Assembly (NCBI RefSeq): GCF_002847015.1
Contig: NZ_CP025085.1
Coordinates: 434,001-498,000, forward strand
Source: Prodigiosinella confusarubida
Lineage (GTDB): Bacteria; Pseudomonadota; Gammaproteobacteria; Enterobacterales; Enterobacteriaceae
DNA length: 64,000 nt
Direction of reading: 5' to 3'
The notes beneath the pieces are model-generated. The model was not told where the DNA came from and ran no database searches. It saw only the letters and a list, made by a program, of their open reading frames with translations. The position numbers were made by a program, and so were the translations under genes. Numbering within the stretch: position 1 is the stretch's first letter; the number at the start of each line of letters is the position of its first letter. Below are positions 29,730 to 40,371 of this stretch, piece by piece.

Positions 29730-29745
29730 CCGCAAACGATTGCTT
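29730..29745 (+). promoter_or_regulatory. Predicted PurR operator upstream of xanP
   Basis: CCGCAAACGATTGCTT matches the PurR consensus ANGCAANCGNTTNCNT at every fixed position except the first. It lies 55 nt before the xanP start, where purine repression of a xanthine permease makes sense. Confidence 0.75.
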
Positions 29746-29799
29746 TTGTGAAGCAGATCATTAAAATGCGCTTTTTGTCGTTCAGGAGTGCCAGACGCC

Positions 29800-31191
29800 A
29801 TGAGTACCACCACCACCGAGCATCTTCAGGCAGAATCAACCGCCGCAACCCAGCACAGTGAACTGATTTACCGTCTGGATGACCGGCCTCCTTTGCCGCA
29901 AACCTTATTTGCTGCCTGCCAGCATCTGCTGGCGATGTTTGTAGCCGTGATTACACCCGCATTGCTGATTTGTCAGGCACTTGGTTTACCCGCACAGGAT
30001 ACCCAGCACATTATCAGCATGTCGTTGTTCGCTTCCGGTCTGGCCTCCATTTTACAAATCAAAACCTGGGGACCGGTAGGTTCTGGCCTGCTATCAATCC
30101 AGGGCACCAGCTTTAACTTTGTTACCCCGCTGATTATGGGGGGAATGGCGCTGAAAAATGGCGGAGCGGATGTGCCCACCATGATGGCAGCCCTGTTCGG
30201 TACGCTGATGGTGGCATCTTGCACCGAAATTCTGCTTTCCCGCGTACTGCATCTGGCACGCCGCATCATTACCCCGTTGGTTTCCGGCATTGTAGTAATG
30301 ATTATCGGTCTGTCACTGATTCAGGTCGGCCTGACGTCTATCGGGGGTGGCTTTGCCGCCATGAGCAATCACACATTTGGTGCTCCCAAAAATCTGTTAC
30401 TGGCGGCCATTGTGCTACTGGTGATCATTCTGCTTAATCGCCAGCGCAACCCATATCTGCGTGTTGCATCGCTGGTTATTGCTATGGCTGTAGGCTATAT
30501 CGTGGCCTGGCTGATGGGGATGTTGCCTGCCGCCGCACCCGCTGGCCAGAGCACGCTCATTATGGTGCCAACGCCACTCTATTACGGCCTGGGTTTCGAC
30601 TGGAACCTGTTGATTCCATTGATGCTGATATTCATGGTGACATCACTGGAAACCATCGGCGATATTACCGCCACCTCCGATGTATCAGAACAACCGGTAA
30701 GCGGCCCACTGTATATGAAGCGGCTGAAAGGCGGCGTATTGGCCAATGGACTGAACTCCATGCTTTCCGCTGTATTCAACACCTTTCCCAACTCCTGTTT
30801 CGGGCAAAATAACGGGGTTATCCAGCTCACCGGTGTCGCCAGTCGCTATGTCGGTTTTGTTGTTGCACTGATGTTGATCGTCTTGGGACTGTTTCCGGCA
30901 GTGAGCGGCTTTGTGCAGCATATTCCAGAGCCGGTACTTGGCGGAGCAACCATTGTCATGTTTGGTACTATCGCCGCTTCTGGGGTACGCATTGTCTCTC
31001 GTGAACCACTGAACCGTCGCGCCATTATGATTATTGCACTGTCGCTGGCAGTCGGTCTCGGCGTATCTCAGCAACCATTGATTTTGCAATTTGCACCAGA
31101 CTGGCTGAAAACCCTACTCTCTTCGGGTATCGCCGCTGGGGGAATCACCGCCATCGCGCTGAATCTGGTGTTCCCGCACGAGAAAGAATAA
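29800..31191 (+). CDS. xanP: Xanthine permease XanP
   Basis: XanP is a proton-xanthine symporter of the NCS2/NAT family in the inner membrane. The protein has 463 residues as in E. coli and about 14 membrane segments. The NAT signature region [20 protein letters not shown] and the purine-site helix [14 protein letters not shown] are conserved, as is [21 protein letters not shown] chose ATG 29800 because CAGGAG is 11 nt upstream; the GTG at 29788 abuts the ribosome-binding site. Expression is probably repressed by PurR through the box at 29730-29745. Confidence 0.96.
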   Translation: MSTTTTEHLQAESTAATQHSELIYRLDDRPPLPQTLFAACQHLLAMFVAVITPALLICQALGLPAQDTQHIISMSLFASGLASILQIKTWGPVGSGLLSIQGTSFNFVTPLIMGGMALKNGGADVPTMMAALFGTLMVASCTEILLSRVLHLARRIITPLVSGIVVMIIGLSLIQVGLTSIGGGFAAMSNHTFGAPKNLLLAAIVLLVIILLNRQRNPYLRVASLVIAMAVGYIVAWLMGMLPAAAPAGQSTLIMVPTPLYYGLGFDWNLLIPLMLIFMVTSLETIGDITATSDVSEQPVSGPLYMKRLKGGVLANGLNSMLSAVFNTFPNSCFGQNNGVIQLTGVASRYVGFVVALMLIVLGLFPAVSGFVQHIPEPVLGGATIVMFGTIAASGVRIVSREPLNRRAIMIIALSLAVGLGVSQQPLILQFAPDWLKTLLSSGIAAGGITAIALNLVFPHEKE

Positions 31192-31227
31192 GCGCCAGCT
31201 TCCAGAAATTTTTCATCTAACATTATA

Positions 31228-31265
31228 ATAGGGGTCGATGATGCAACATCGACCCCTATTTATTG
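31228..31265 (+). terminator. Terminator after xanP
   Basis: A perfect 13-bp stem (ATAGGGGTCGATG and CATCGACCCCTAT) with a 6-nt loop is followed by TTATT. It lies 37 nt after the xanP stop and could also act on the opposite strand. Confidence 0.88.
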
Positions 31266-31350
31266 TCTGTAAGATGATTATCTATTGAGCCTACCGGGTA
31301 ATTACGGCATAAAGCATATATATACCTGACGACTGGCATGGACTTACGCA

Positions 31351-33069
31351 ATGAAATTTATCGGGAAATTGTTTCTCACTCTGCTGTTATTGGCCTTGTT
31401 GTTACTGGTGGTGTTCTACGTATTAATGCAAACCGCGTGGGGAGCAAACTGGGTCACCAAGTGGGTGAATCAGCACACCGAGTACCAATTATCATTAGGC
31501 AAAATCGATCATAATTGGTCTTCTCCCAGCCATATTCTGTTGCAGGATGTGATTTTTGGTCATAAAAATCAGCCAGCTACAATAGTCGCAAAACAGATCT
31601 CCATCGGACTAAGTATCCGCCAGATTACTGACCCCAGTCACATTACCAGCCTGCAACTGAAAGGCGGAACCCTCAATCTGGATCAGACCAACATCACACT
31701 GCCAATCGATGCCGATACGCTACAACTAAGCGATATGGCACTACATGCACAGGATAGCAACTGGCAATTGAATGGACAGCAGATAAACGGCGGTATTATG
31801 CCGTGGAAACCGGAAGCCGGTTACTTGCTGGGTAAAAAAGCCAACTTTCAGCTCAGTGCCCGCTCTTTGATACTGAACAACATTCCGGCCAGTCAGGTAC
31901 TGGTGCAGGGAGAAATCAATGGCAATCAGTTGGCACTGAACAACTTTGGTGCGAATGTCGCCCGAGGTGAACTCACTGGCAATGCTATTCGTACCGAAGA
32001 TGGCAGCTGGCAGATCAACAATTTGCGACTTAGCAATGTGCGTTTTCAAACTAACCAGACACTGGCTGATTTCTGGCAGCCCCTGACTCAGCTTCCAGCA
32101 CTGACAGTTAACCGTTTTGATCTTATTGGCGCCCGTATGGAAGGGAAAAACTGGGCCTTTAACGATTTGGATGTCACCTTGCAGAATGTAACATTCAAAC
32201 AGAACGACTGGCAGAGTGAGGACGGTTCGCTGTCGTTCAACGCCACTGACATCATCAATGGCCAAATGCATTTGGTCGACCCCATTGTCAGCCTGGATCT
32301 ATCCCCGCAAGGGCTGGCAATCAAGCAATTTTCTACTCGCTGGGAAGGTGGGCTATTACGTACTGACGGCACCTGGCAGCGTAGTAACCACCGGTTGGAT
32401 TTAAATGAATTTATTGTAGCGGGTATGGAGTATACCTTGCCTGGCGATTGGCGTCAGCGCTGGCAACAGGCATTACCTTCCTGGTTGTCGGAAGTGTTTG
32501 TTAAAAAGTTTTCCGCCAACCGTAACCTGCTGATTGATATCAACCCGGATTTCCCATTCCAGCTTACCGCACTGGATGGCTTTGGTAACAACCTGCTGCT
32601 GGCGCGCGATCATCAATTGGGAATATGGGGTGGATCACTGAACCTTAATGCCAGTGATGCCACATTCAACAAGATAGATGTCCGCCACCCGTCATTGGTA
32701 CTGAATGCCAATAATAACCAAATCACACTCACCGATTTGAGCGCGTTTACCCAGACCGGACTGCTGGAAGCCAAAGGTATTATCAATCAGCAACCGACCC
32801 GGAATTTTACGCTGGAGTTAAATGGCAAGGCCGTTAATTTTGGCATTCTCTCCCATTGGGGATGGACAACACCGCCTGCGCTACCGGCAGGTAATAGCAA
32901 TTTTCAGTTGCACCTGACAGGCAAACTGGACGCCAGCATGCCATTGAAACCTACACTAAATGGCATGTTACAAGGAATGGATGGAAAAGGACTCCCGATC
33001 CGACAGGAAATGCGTCAAGGTACCGTCTTAGAAAACACACCGACAGAACAAAACAATAACCAACAATAA
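31351..33069 (+). CDS. yicH: AsmA family protein YicH
   Basis: YicH belongs to the AsmA-like proteins, which are anchored in the inner membrane and extend into the periplasm. Relatives (YhdP, TamB, YdbH) carry phospholipids to the outer membrane, and a similar lesser role is suspected for YicH. The 572 residues begin with one membrane anchor (about 6-27, FLTLLLLALLLLVVFYVLM), followed by the typical WGANWVTKWVNQHTEYQLSL. Beta-rich repeat sequence follows (LSNVRFQTNQTLADFW). The gene follows xanP as in E. coli. The ribosome-binding site is weak. Confidence 0.9.
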   Translation: MKFIGKLFLTLLLLALLLLVVFYVLMQTAWGANWVTKWVNQHTEYQLSLGKIDHNWSSPSHILLQDVIFGHKNQPATIVAKQISIGLSIRQITDPSHITSLQLKGGTLNLDQTNITLPIDADTLQLSDMALHAQDSNWQLNGQQINGGIMPWKPEAGYLLGKKANFQLSARSLILNNIPASQVLVQGEINGNQLALNNFGANVARGELTGNAIRTEDGSWQINNLRLSNVRFQTNQTLADFWQPLTQLPALTVNRFDLIGARMEGKNWAFNDLDVTLQNVTFKQNDWQSEDGSLSFNATDIINGQMHLVDPIVSLDLSPQGLAIKQFSTRWEGGLLRTDGTWQRSNHRLDLNEFIVAGMEYTLPGDWRQRWQQALPSWLSEVFVKKFSANRNLLIDINPDFPFQLTALDGFGNNLLLARDHQLGIWGGSLNLNASDATFNKIDVRHPSLVLNANNNQITLTDLSAFTQTGLLEAKGIINQQPTRNFTLELNGKAVNFGILSHWGWTTPPALPAGNSNFQLHLTGKLDASMPLKPTLNGMLQGMDGKGLPIRQEMRQGTVLENTPTEQNNNQQ

Positions 33070-33113
33070 AGCTATCACCAATTGAGTGACGCTGAGTTGG
33101 TTGATTTTCACTG

Positions 33114-33151
33114 CCAAGTGGATTCCGGTAATCGCTGGGGGATCCACTTGG
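33114..33151 (+). terminator. Hairpin after yicH
   Basis: CCAAGTGGAT and ATCCACTTGG form a perfect 10-bp stem with an 18-nt loop, followed by TTATAAC. It is a plausible terminator between the convergent genes yicH and fabY, although the T-run is short. Confidence 0.55.
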
Positions 33152-33222
33152 TTATAACATATTGATTAAAATGATTTTATTGTGAAAATAATCATCGGGT
33201 AATAAAAGATTGAGCATTTGCT

Positions 33223-34164
33223 TTAACGAATGGCTGAGCCCCCTTCCTCCAGCGGCTCATCCGGCATCGCGGGTAACACGATGTAAACCCCTTGGAACAG
33301 AGCACCTTTGTTCTCGTTTCCAAATAGTTCAACATCCAACTGTACCCGTGCCTTGCGCCCTCTGGCCAGCCGATCCAGATTGCCACTCAGTGACCCCAGA
33401 TCAGCGACAGCACTTGGCCTGCCAGTTACCGGGGTACTATAACGGATATGCGCGTCTGCCAGAATAATGGTCCCCCCCAGTTGTCTCTCACGTAGTAACA
33501 GCCAGATCAATCCCCACCCCGTCAGGGTTGCCAGTGAAAACATACTGCCAGCAAATAGCGTTTGATGCGGATTCTGATTACCAACCTCCGGCATGGTGGT
33601 AATGAATTTCTGCCCGGTATACTGACTGATGCGCACACCCATTTTTTCACTTAACGGAATATGTTCATACCAGGCCTGCTGCAACTGACCGCACCAATCG
33701 GGACGGTGCAAAATATCATCCAGCGTCTCCACCGGTTTAATCATCAGAAAGTGGCGCACTGGTGTAGTCAATGGTGTCGTAATTTCGCCCTGATTGATGA
33801 ATCCCAGTTTGGCAAAAAAATCCACAGCATCCTCACGAGCGCTACACACGACACGCTTAACCCCTTCCTGACGCGCCACCGACTCCAGCGCCATTGCCAT
33901 CAACGTCCCCAGACCTTTACGGCGTACTCCCGGATGAACAGCCAGAAAACGGATGGAAGCCTCATTGTCAGCATTAATAGACAGTCGTCCCACCGCTACC
34001 AGTTGCCCTTGCTCATCAACAATCGTCTGATGATGCGCTAGCGCGTCATAAGCATCACGCTCAGATCCCAGTGGCTGATGCAACGGTTTACGCAACATTT
34101 CCCAGCGAAATTGATAGTAAGCATCAAGATTTTCGGCGCTTTCAGGCACTCTCAGGTGATACAT
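33223..34164 (-). CDS. fabY: FabY (YiiD), acetyltransferase/thioesterase-like fatty acid initiation protein
   Basis: E. coli FabY (YiiD) can start fatty acid synthesis independently of FabH by making acetoacetyl-ACP. The protein (313 residues) has an N-terminal GNAT domain, with [20 protein letters not shown] as its acetyl-CoA loop. The C-terminal hot-dog domain contains [20 protein letters not shown] and [19 protein letters not shown]. Both match E. coli closely. I chose ATG 34164 (MYHLRVPES) with GAGG 8 nt upstream; the frame extends to a TTG at 34185. It follows dtd by 39 nt. Confidence 0.93.
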   Translation of the reverse strand: MYHLRVPESAENLDAYYQFRWEMLRKPLHQPLGSERDAYDALAHHQTIVDEQGQLVAVGRLSINADNEASIRFLAVHPGVRRKGLGTLMAMALESVARQEGVKRVVCSAREDAVDFFAKLGFINQGEITTPLTTPVRHFLMIKPVETLDDILHRPDWCGQLQQAWYEHIPLSEKMGVRISQYTGQKFITTMPEVGNQNPHQTLFAGSMFSLATLTGWGLIWLLLRERQLGGTIILADAHIRYSTPVTGRPSAVADLGSLSGNLDRLARGRKARVQLDVELFGNENKGALFQGVYIVLPAMPDEPLEEGGSAIR

Positions 34165-34203
34165 AGACACAGCCTCGCTAAACAAAGAATTTCTACATCT
34201 GGC

Positions 34204-34641
34204 CTAAACCTGTAACCAGAAGGTTACTGGTCCATCATTCACCAGCGCGACTTTCATATCTGCAGCAAAACGACCAGTTTCGGTAGCAATACCACGCTCA
34301 CGGCATTGCCCGATAAAATACTGATACAGGCGGTTCGCCTCATCCGGCGATGCCCCACGGGAGAAACTGGGGCGCATCCCCTTTTGCGTATCCGCTGCCA
34401 ACGTAAATTGAGAAACTACCAGCAAACTACCTCCAGCCTGTTGAACATTCAGGTTCATCTTGTCATTTTTATCGCTGAAAATGCGATAACCAGCGACTCG
34501 CTCACAAAGTCGGGCCGCCTTTTTTTCATCATCCCCTTGTTCAACAGCCAGTAACACCAACAATCCCGAATCAATTTCACCAACCACCGATTCATCAACC
34601 GTAACACTGGCACCCGATACCCGCTGAATTAACGCGATCAT
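34204..34641 (-). CDS. dtd: D-aminoacyl-tRNA deacylase
   Basis: Dtd removes D-amino acids (and glycine from tRNA-Ala) mischarged on tRNA. The 145 residues match the family length. Active-site motifs are present: [17 protein letters not shown] and the C-terminal [11 protein letters not shown], which forms the Gly-cisPro pocket. I chose ATG 34641 ([13 protein letters not shown]) as in E. coli; upstream codons to 34686 have no homology. In E. coli rbn lies between yihX and dtd, but here the two are only 79 nt apart. Confidence 0.95.
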   Translation of the reverse strand: MIALIQRVSGASVTVDESVVGEIDSGLLVLLAVEQGDDEKKAARLCERVAGYRIFSDKNDKMNLNVQQAGGSLLVVSQFTLAADTQKGMRPSFSRGASPDEANRLYQYFIGQCRERGIATETGRFAADMKVALVNDGPVTFWLQV

Positions 34642-34720
34642 AGAAACGTTGCAACTCCTGTTTAAAATACCTGAACGGCAGCGCATACTTCCGCGCAGGC
34701 AGCAGAATCAACAATATGAG

Positions 34721-35332
34721 CTATTTACTAAAAACGTTATATTTTTGGGCAAAAAAATCAGGGATTACCTTTCGGTCACTCACCAGTATCGACTGAATGC
34801 CAAGTTCAGAAGCCGCCGTCACATTAGCAATATTATCATCAAAGAAAATGGCATTATCCGCCGTGACAGCTTCCTGGCGCAGTACATGGTGGTAAATATC
34901 CGCTTCTGGTTTGCGAAATCCGATTTCCTGAGAAAGGTACAGATGATCTACGGCTTGCTGTATTTGCGGATATTGAGTTGGCCAGAAATCACAATGCAAG
35001 CGGTTGGTATTGGAAAGGATGACCACCCGGTGTCCTTCCTGACGCAAACGCTGCATAATCTCCAATACTTCAGCCCGCAGAGAAACAAATATCGCTTGCC
35101 ACCCCGTCGAGAACTGTTCAAAGCTAAGGCTAATACCCACTTCATGACACACGCGGGATGCGAATTCCTCATCACTGATCTCGCCACGCTCATGCCGCTC
35201 AAAGGTGTCCCCCATAACGAAACGTTCGCGTAACATTGCTAGCGGTACGTTACCAAGATGGCTCCACACACCGAAAACCCGATTAAAATCAATGTCGATG
35301 ATGACATTGCCCAAATCAAATATATACAGCAT
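34721..35332 (-). CDS. yihX: HAD-family alpha-D-glucose-1-phosphate phosphatase YihX
   Basis: YihX dephosphorylates alpha-D-glucose-1-phosphate in the cytoplasm and so influences glycogen and sugar metabolism. The 203-residue protein has the four HAD motifs: nucleophile region FDLGNVIIDIDFN, VVILSNTNRLH, lysine in GFRKPEADIYHH, and the acidic pair in IFFDDNIANVTAA. I chose ATG 35332 (MLYIFDLGNV) as in E. coli; an upstream ATG at 35353 is possible. It is followed by dtd and fabY on the same strand. Confidence 0.93.
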   Translation of the reverse strand: MLYIFDLGNVIIDIDFNRVFGVWSHLGNVPLAMLRERFVMGDTFERHERGEISDEEFASRVCHEVGISLSFEQFSTGWQAIFVSLRAEVLEIMQRLRQEGHRVVILSNTNRLHCDFWPTQYPQIQQAVDHLYLSQEIGFRKPEADIYHHVLRQEAVTADNAIFFDDNIANVTAASELGIQSILVSDRKVIPDFFAQKYNVFSK

Positions 35333-35454
35333 GTTTCCTCCCGATTTAACCATAGATTCTCACTTTAGTGGGAAAAATCAGAACTGAACAGCATAGATGA
35401 TCAAGATAATAATGAGATTGAAAATGGTGCAACATACGGAGAACTAACCGAATA

Positions 35455-35486
35455 AAGAAAAAAGGCCCCAAAATGGGGCCTTTTGG
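35455..35486 (-). terminator. Terminator after bipA
   Basis: AAAAGGCCCC and GGGGCCTTTT pair across a short AAAAT loop, with A-rich sequence on the left (T-run on the minus strand). It lies 18 nt beyond the bipA stop. Confidence 0.9.
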
Positions 35487-35504
35487 CGAAGCAAAATAAG
35501 ATGA

Positions 35505-37331
35505 TTAGTCTTCTTTTGTGGTGCGATTAGCGCGACGGCGATCGTTTTCCGTCAAATGACGTTTGCGAAGACGGATGGAGTGCGGAGTCACTTCCACCAG
35601 TTCGTCATCATCAATAAATTCAAGCGCCTGTTCCAGAGACATTTTAATCGCCGGTACCAGTGTCGTGGCTTCGTCAGTACCGGAAGCACGCATGTTGGTC
35701 AGCTTCTTACCCGTCAGGCAGTTCACTGTCAGGTCGTTAGAGCGGGTGTGAATACCGATGATCTGGCCTTCATACACTTCAGCACCATGGCCCAGGAACA
35801 ATTTACCGCGATCCTGCAAGCTGTATAGCGCATAAGCAACGGCTTTACCCTGCCCATTGGAGATCAATACGCCATTCTGACGCTGGCCAATTTCCCCCGG
35901 ACGCACATCATCATAATGGCTAAAGGTGGAATACAGTAGACCCGTACCCGACGTCATGGTCATAAAGTCGGTACGGAAACCGATCAATCCACGGCTTGGA
36001 ATCACGTAGTCCAGACGCACACGGCCTTTGCCATCAGGGATCATGTCTCGCATGTCACCTTTACGTATACCCATGGCTTCCATCACAGAGCCCTGATTCT
36101 GCTCTTCGATGTCCAACGTCACTTGCTCAAATGGCTCCTGACGACGACCATCAATAGTACGGAAGATAACTTTCGGACGGGATACCGCCAGTTCAAAACC
36201 TTCGCGACGCATATTTTCAATCAATACAGACAGATGCAGCTCACCACGGCCTGAAACACGGAATGCATCTGGATCTTCTGTTTCTTCCACGCGCAGTGCT
36301 ACGTTATGCACCAGCTCTTTGCGAAGACGGTCCAGAATCTGACGTGAAGTCACAAACTTACCTTCTTTTCCGCAGAACGGTGAAGTATTGACGCAGAAGA
36401 ACATGGTTACTGTCGGTTCGTCTACCGTTAACGGTGGCAGCGCTTCAACAGTAGAAGTATCGCAGATGGTGTCGGAAATATTCAATTCACCCAGGCCGGT
36501 AACCGCCACAATGTCGCCCGCTTCTGCCAGCGTACTTTCAATACGTAGCAGACCCATATGACCAAGTACCTGGCCCACTTTACCGTTACGTACTTTGCCC
36601 TGGCTGTCGACAATACTAACCTGCTGGTTTGGTTTCACCACACCACGCGAGATACGACCGATACCGATAACACCAACATAGTTGTTGTAATCTAACTGGG
36701 ATATCTGCATCTGGAACGGGCCGTTGAGGTCGACTTTAGGTGCTTCAACGTATTTTACGATGGCTTCAAACAGCGGAGTCATGTCGTCCGCCATATCATT
36801 ATGATCCAGACCCGAAACACCGTTCAGTGCGGATGTATAAACAATCGGGAAATCCAGTTGCTCATCAGTCGCGCCAAGGTTAACAAACAGGTCAAAAACC
36901 TGATCGACAACCCAATCTGGACGCGCGCCCGGGCGGTCAACCTTGTTGATCACCACAATGGGTTTCAGGCCATAGGCAAAAGCTTTCTGAGTCACGAAAC
37001 GCGTCTGCGGCATCGGGCCGTCCATCGCGTCCACCAGCAGCAGAACCGAATCAACCATGGACATCACGCGCTCAACTTCACCGCCGAAATCGGCGTGACC
37101 TGGCGTATCCACAATATTAATACGGTAGTTATTCCAGTTGATGGCGGTATTTTTAGCGAGGATAGTAATTCCACGCTCTTTTTCCAAATCATTGGAGTCC
37201 ATGACACGTTCGGTGGGATCATTACGATCATCACCCAACGTACCGGACTGTTGCAGCAACTTATCGACCAGGGTGGTTTTCCCATGGTCAACGTGCGCAA
37301 TAATAGCGATGTTACGCAAATTTTCGATCAC
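35505..37331 (-). CDS. bipA: Translational GTPase BipA/TypA
   Basis: BipA is a ribosome-associated GTPase that assists 50S subunit assembly, especially at low temperature, and affects stress and virulence genes. The 608 residues match E. coli closely. G motifs are visible: [15 protein letters not shown] (G1), [16 protein letters not shown] (G3) and [11 protein letters not shown] (G4). EF-G-like domains III and V follow, and the unique C-terminal domain includes [17 protein letters not shown]. It is divergent from glnA, as in E. coli. The start ATG at 37331 leaves a 372-nt shared control region. Confidence 0.97.
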   Translation of the reverse strand: MIENLRNIAIIAHVDHGKTTLVDKLLQQSGTLGDDRNDPTERVMDSNDLEKERGITILAKNTAINWNNYRINIVDTPGHADFGGEVERVMSMVDSVLLLVDAMDGPMPQTRFVTQKAFAYGLKPIVVINKVDRPGARPDWVVDQVFDLFVNLGATDEQLDFPIVYTSALNGVSGLDHNDMADDMTPLFEAIVKYVEAPKVDLNGPFQMQISQLDYNNYVGVIGIGRISRGVVKPNQQVSIVDSQGKVRNGKVGQVLGHMGLLRIESTLAEAGDIVAVTGLGELNISDTICDTSTVEALPPLTVDEPTVTMFFCVNTSPFCGKEGKFVTSRQILDRLRKELVHNVALRVEETEDPDAFRVSGRGELHLSVLIENMRREGFELAVSRPKVIFRTIDGRRQEPFEQVTLDIEEQNQGSVMEAMGIRKGDMRDMIPDGKGRVRLDYVIPSRGLIGFRTDFMTMTSGTGLLYSTFSHYDDVRPGEIGQRQNGVLISNGQGKAVAYALYSLQDRGKLFLGHGAEVYEGQIIGIHTRSNDLTVNCLTGKKLTNMRASGTDEATTLVPAIKMSLEQALEFIDDDELVEVTPHSIRLRKRHLTENDRRRANRTTKED

Positions 37332-37439
37332 AGCTTTGCCTCAGGCATTTTAGAAATAGCGCGCTATTGTACACGTATTAATCGAGGGACTAAACAGGAT
37401 CACAAACATCTACCCTAAACAACCTGCCGTTGCCGGGTT

Positions 37440-37455
37440 TGTGATCACTTTCACG
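37440..37455 (+). promoter_or_regulatory. Predicted CRP site of the glnA promoter region
   Basis: TGTGA-TCACTT-TCACG matches the CRP consensus TGTGA-N6-TCACA with one mismatch. E. coli glnAp1 is CRP-activated from a similar position. It could also act on bipA. Confidence 0.65.
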
Positions 37456-37483
37456 GTGCAATTACGCTACAAACGAGTTGTAA

Positions 37484-37532
37484 CGCACCAAAATAGAGCA
37501 TCAAGTTTAAAACAAAGCTCCATTTTGGTGCA
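37484..37532 (+). promoter_or_regulatory. Two predicted NtrC enhancer sites of glnA
   Basis: CGCACCAAAATAGAGCA (37484-37500) and AGCTCCATTTTGGTGCA (37516-37532) each fit one half of the NtrC consensus TGCACYANNNTRGTGCA well. Centres are 32 nt apart (three helical turns), as in E. coli. They lie about 100 nt upstream of the sigma-54 promoter. Confidence 0.8.
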
Positions 37533-37605
37533 TTACACTATAATAGTGCAAAGGGGTATGACACAAAAAGCCAGCAGGAATGCCCTTTAGCACGAATTAA
37601 AAAAG

Positions 37606-37622
37606 TTGGCACACTTTTAGCT
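37606..37622 (+). promoter_or_regulatory. Sigma-54 promoter (glnAp2-like)
   Basis: TTGGCACACTTTTAGCT fits the -24/-12 pattern TTGGCAC-N5-TTGCT, with GG and GC at the expected spacing. The E. coli glnAp2 sequence is nearly the same. It lies 82 nt before the glnA start. Confidence 0.85.
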
Positions 37623-37703
37623 TTAGTTTACTCACGGTAACAACATCATTCCACAACGATATTCGTTCCACGACGATAAATGACACAATCGGGAGAACCA
37701 AGT

Positions 37704-39113
37704 ATGTCTGCAGAAAATGTTTTGACGATGCTGAATGAACATGAAGTGAAGTTTGTTGATCTTCGCTTCACTGATACCAAAGGTAAGGAACAGCACGTCA
37801 CTATTCCAGCACATCAAGTCAATGCTGACTTTTTTGAAGACGGCAAAATGTTTGATGGTTCTTCGATTGGTGGCTGGAAAGGTATCAACGAATCAGACAT
37901 GGTATTAATGCCCGATCCGACTACTGCAGTTCTGGATCCTTTCTTCGAAGAAACCACACTGAACATCCGTTGCGACATTCTGGAACCAGCCACAATGCAG
38001 GGCTACGATCGCGACCCGCGTTCTATCTCTAAACGCGCCGAAGATTTCCTGCGCTCTTCTGGTATCGCGGATACCGTACTGTTCGGGCCTGAGCCGGAAT
38101 TTTTCCTGTTTGACGATGTCCGTTTCGGCAGCAGCATTTCTGGTTCACACGTATCTATCGATGACATCGAAGCGGCGTGGAATAGCAGCAAACAATATGA
38201 AGGTGGCAACAAAGGCCATCGTCCGTCAGTAAAAGGTGGTTACTTCCCGGTTCCACCAGTAGATTCATCACAGGATCTCCGTTCGACCATGTGTCTGACC
38301 ATGGAACAGATGGGCCTGGTTGTTGAAGCTCATCACCATGAAGTAGCGACTGCCGGTCAGAACGAAATAGCCACCCGCTTCAATAGTATGACCAAAAAAG
38401 CTGACGAAATTCAGATTTACAAATATGTCGTACATAACGTAGCTCACGTGTTTGGTAAAACGGCAACCTTCATGCCAAAACCAATGTTCGGTGACAACGG
38501 CTCAGGTATGCATTGCCATATGTCTCTGTCCAAAGACGGTGCCAACCTGTTCTCTGGTGATAAATACGGCGGTCTGTCTGAAACAGCGTTGTACTACATC
38601 GGTGGTATCATTAAACACGCGAAAGCCATTAATGCCTTGACCAACCCAACAACCAACTCTTACAAGCGTCTGGTCCCAGGGTATGAAGCACCGGTCATGC
38701 TGGCCTACTCAGCCCGTAACCGCTCTGCTTCGATTCGTATTCCAGTCGTTTCCAGCCCGAAAGCACGCCGTATCGAGGTCCGTTTCCCGGATCCTGCTGC
38801 CAACCCGTATCTGGCCTTCGCAGCTCTGCTGATGGCTGGCCTGGACGGTATCATCAACAAAATCCATCCTGGTGATGCCATGGATAAGAATCTGTATGAT
38901 TTACCGGCAGAAGAAGCGAAAGAAATCCCAACTGTAGCGGGTTCACTGGAAGAAGCACTAAATGCGCTGAATGCCGACCGTGAGTTCCTGACCCGCGGTG
39001 GCGTGTTCACTGAAGACTCAATTGATGCTTACATCGAATTGCGTAAATCAGAGGACGACCGTGTTCGTATGACACCACATCCGGTCGAATTCGAACTGTA
39101 CTACAGCGTTTAA
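37704..39113 (+). CDS. glnA: Glutamine synthetase, type I
   Basis: GlnA condenses glutamate and ammonia to glutamine with ATP and works as a dodecamer in the cytoplasm. The protein (469 residues) matches E. coli closely. Visible motifs are [30 protein letters not shown] and [15 protein letters not shown] (metal and ammonium site), plus the adenylylation site tyrosine in [18 protein letters not shown] chose ATG 37704 with CGGGAGAACC upstream, giving MSAENVL as in E. coli. It is under NtrC/sigma-54 and CRP control by the sites upstream, and co-transcribed in part with glnL-glnG. Confidence 0.98.
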   Translation: MSAENVLTMLNEHEVKFVDLRFTDTKGKEQHVTIPAHQVNADFFEDGKMFDGSSIGGWKGINESDMVLMPDPTTAVLDPFFEETTLNIRCDILEPATMQGYDRDPRSISKRAEDFLRSSGIADTVLFGPEPEFFLFDDVRFGSSISGSHVSIDDIEAAWNSSKQYEGGNKGHRPSVKGGYFPVPPVDSSQDLRSTMCLTMEQMGLVVEAHHHEVATAGQNEIATRFNSMTKKADEIQIYKYVVHNVAHVFGKTATFMPKPMFGDNGSGMHCHMSLSKDGANLFSGDKYGGLSETALYYIGGIIKHAKAINALTNPTTNSYKRLVPGYEAPVMLAYSARNRSASIRIPVVSSPKARRIEVRFPDPAANPYLAFAALLMAGLDGIINKIHPGDAMDKNLYDLPAEEAKEIPTVAGSLEEALNALNADREFLTRGGVFTEDSIDAYIELRKSEDDRVRMTPHPVEFELYYSV

Positions 39114-39207
39114 TAATCACGCGTCGACGGCAGGAGAGATACGATGATGTTTAAGCTGCCGTCACACAAAATTTTTATGTTTTGTTTTTGTTGCCGTGGA
39201 AACTTTT

Positions 39208-39233
39208 CAGCCCATCTTCGGATGGGTTTTTTT
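39208..39233 (+). terminator. Terminator between glnA and glnL
   Basis: CCCATC-TTCG-GATGGG is a stem with a stable UUCG loop followed by seven T residues. It would attenuate read-through so that GlnA greatly exceeds NtrB and NtrC. Confidence 0.9.
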
Positions 39234-39284
39234 CTCCACCGGCGTCATATTGTCGCCACATAATATCTATCATTCAGAACATAA

Positions 39285-39301
39285 TGCACTGACATAGTGC
39301 G
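39285..39301 (+). promoter_or_regulatory. NtrC site at the glnL promoter
   Basis: TGCACTGACATAGTGCG matches the NtrC consensus TGCACYANNNTRGTGCA in both arms with small deviations. It lies just before the glnL start, where NtrC represses the internal promoter in E. coli. Confidence 0.78.
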
Positions 39302-39313
39302 GGAGTCTGCGTT

Positions 39314-40363
39314 ATGGCAACAGGCACGCTGCCCGATGCTGGGCAGATCCTCAATTCTTTGATTAACAGTATTTTACTGCTGGATAAAGATCTGGCAATT
39401 CACTACTCCAACCCAGCGGCACAGCAACTTTTAGCACAAAGTTCCCGAAAGCTGTCAGGGACACCGCTGCCGGAGCTACTAGGCTATTTCTCGCTGAATC
39501 TCGACCTGATGCGCGAAAGCCTCGACTCAGGACAGGGCTTTACCGATAACGAAGTTACCATCGTGGTAGATGGTAAGGCTCATATCATGTCGCTCACGGC
39601 CCAACGGATACAGAATAATTTCATCCTGTTGGAAATGGCGCCAATGGACAACCAACGTCGTCTAAGCCAGGAGCAACTACAACACGCCCAGCAACAAGCG
39701 GCTCGCGATCTGGTGAGAGGCCTGGCACATGAGATCAAAAACCCACTTGGTGGGTTACGCGGGGCAGCACAGTTACTTTCCAAAGCACTGCCAGATCCTG
39801 AGTTGAGGGAATATACCAAAGTCATCATTGAGCAAGCAGATCGTCTGCGTAATCTGGTAGACCGGTTATTAGGACCACAACAACCTGGCTTGCACGTTAC
39901 GCAGAGCATTCATCAGGTTGCCGAACGCGTATTCCAACTGGTATCTCTGGAAAAAGCAGACAATGTTACGCTGGTCAGGGATTACGACCCGAGCCTGCCA
40001 GAACTGACACATGACCCGGATCAAATTGAGCAGGTATTACTTAACATTACCCGCAATGCACTACAGGCTCTGGGGGAAGAAGGCGGCACCATCACTATCC
40101 GTACCCGGACTGCATTTCAATTGACGCTACATGGTGTGCGTTATCGTCTGGCAGCCCGTATTGATATTGAAGATGATGGCCCAGGTGTTCCGGCTCAACT
40201 ACAGGATACGCTGTTCTATCCTATGGTTAGTGGGCGGGAAGGAGGAACCGGCCTGGGATTGTCGATAGCCCGGAATCTTATCGATCAACATTCCGGTAAA
40301 ATTGAATTCAACAGTTGGCCAGGTCATACCGAGTTTTCGGTTTATCTGCCCATTCGCCAGTGA
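39314..40363 (+). CDS. glnL: Nitrogen sensor histidine kinase/phosphatase NtrB
   Basis: NtrB phosphorylates NtrC when nitrogen is scarce and dephosphorylates it when bound to PII. The 349-residue soluble protein has an N-terminal PAS domain ([20 protein letters not shown]). The phospho-acceptor histidine is H139 in [15 protein letters not shown]. The kinase domain has N box [12 protein letters not shown] and G boxes IEDDGPGVP and [10 protein letters not shown]. It is followed at once by glnG. Confidence 0.97.
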   Translation: MATGTLPDAGQILNSLINSILLLDKDLAIHYSNPAAQQLLAQSSRKLSGTPLPELLGYFSLNLDLMRESLDSGQGFTDNEVTIVVDGKAHIMSLTAQRIQNNFILLEMAPMDNQRRLSQEQLQHAQQQAARDLVRGLAHEIKNPLGGLRGAAQLLSKALPDPELREYTKVIIEQADRLRNLVDRLLGPQQPGLHVTQSIHQVAERVFQLVSLEKADNVTLVRDYDPSLPELTHDPDQIEQVLLNITRNALQALGEEGGTITIRTRTAFQLTLHGVRYRLAARIDIEDDGPGVPAQLQDTLFYPMVSGREGGTGLGLSIARNLIDQHSGKIEFNSWPGHTEFSVYLPIRQ

Positions 40364-40371
40364 GGTTCATG

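Noticed and set aside
37539-37551. CACTATAATAGTG, a small palindrome in the glnA leader, as a separate operator
   Set aside because: It contains a -10-like TATAAT that may belong to a sigma-70 promoter, but no good -35 was found and the short symmetry alone is weak evidence.
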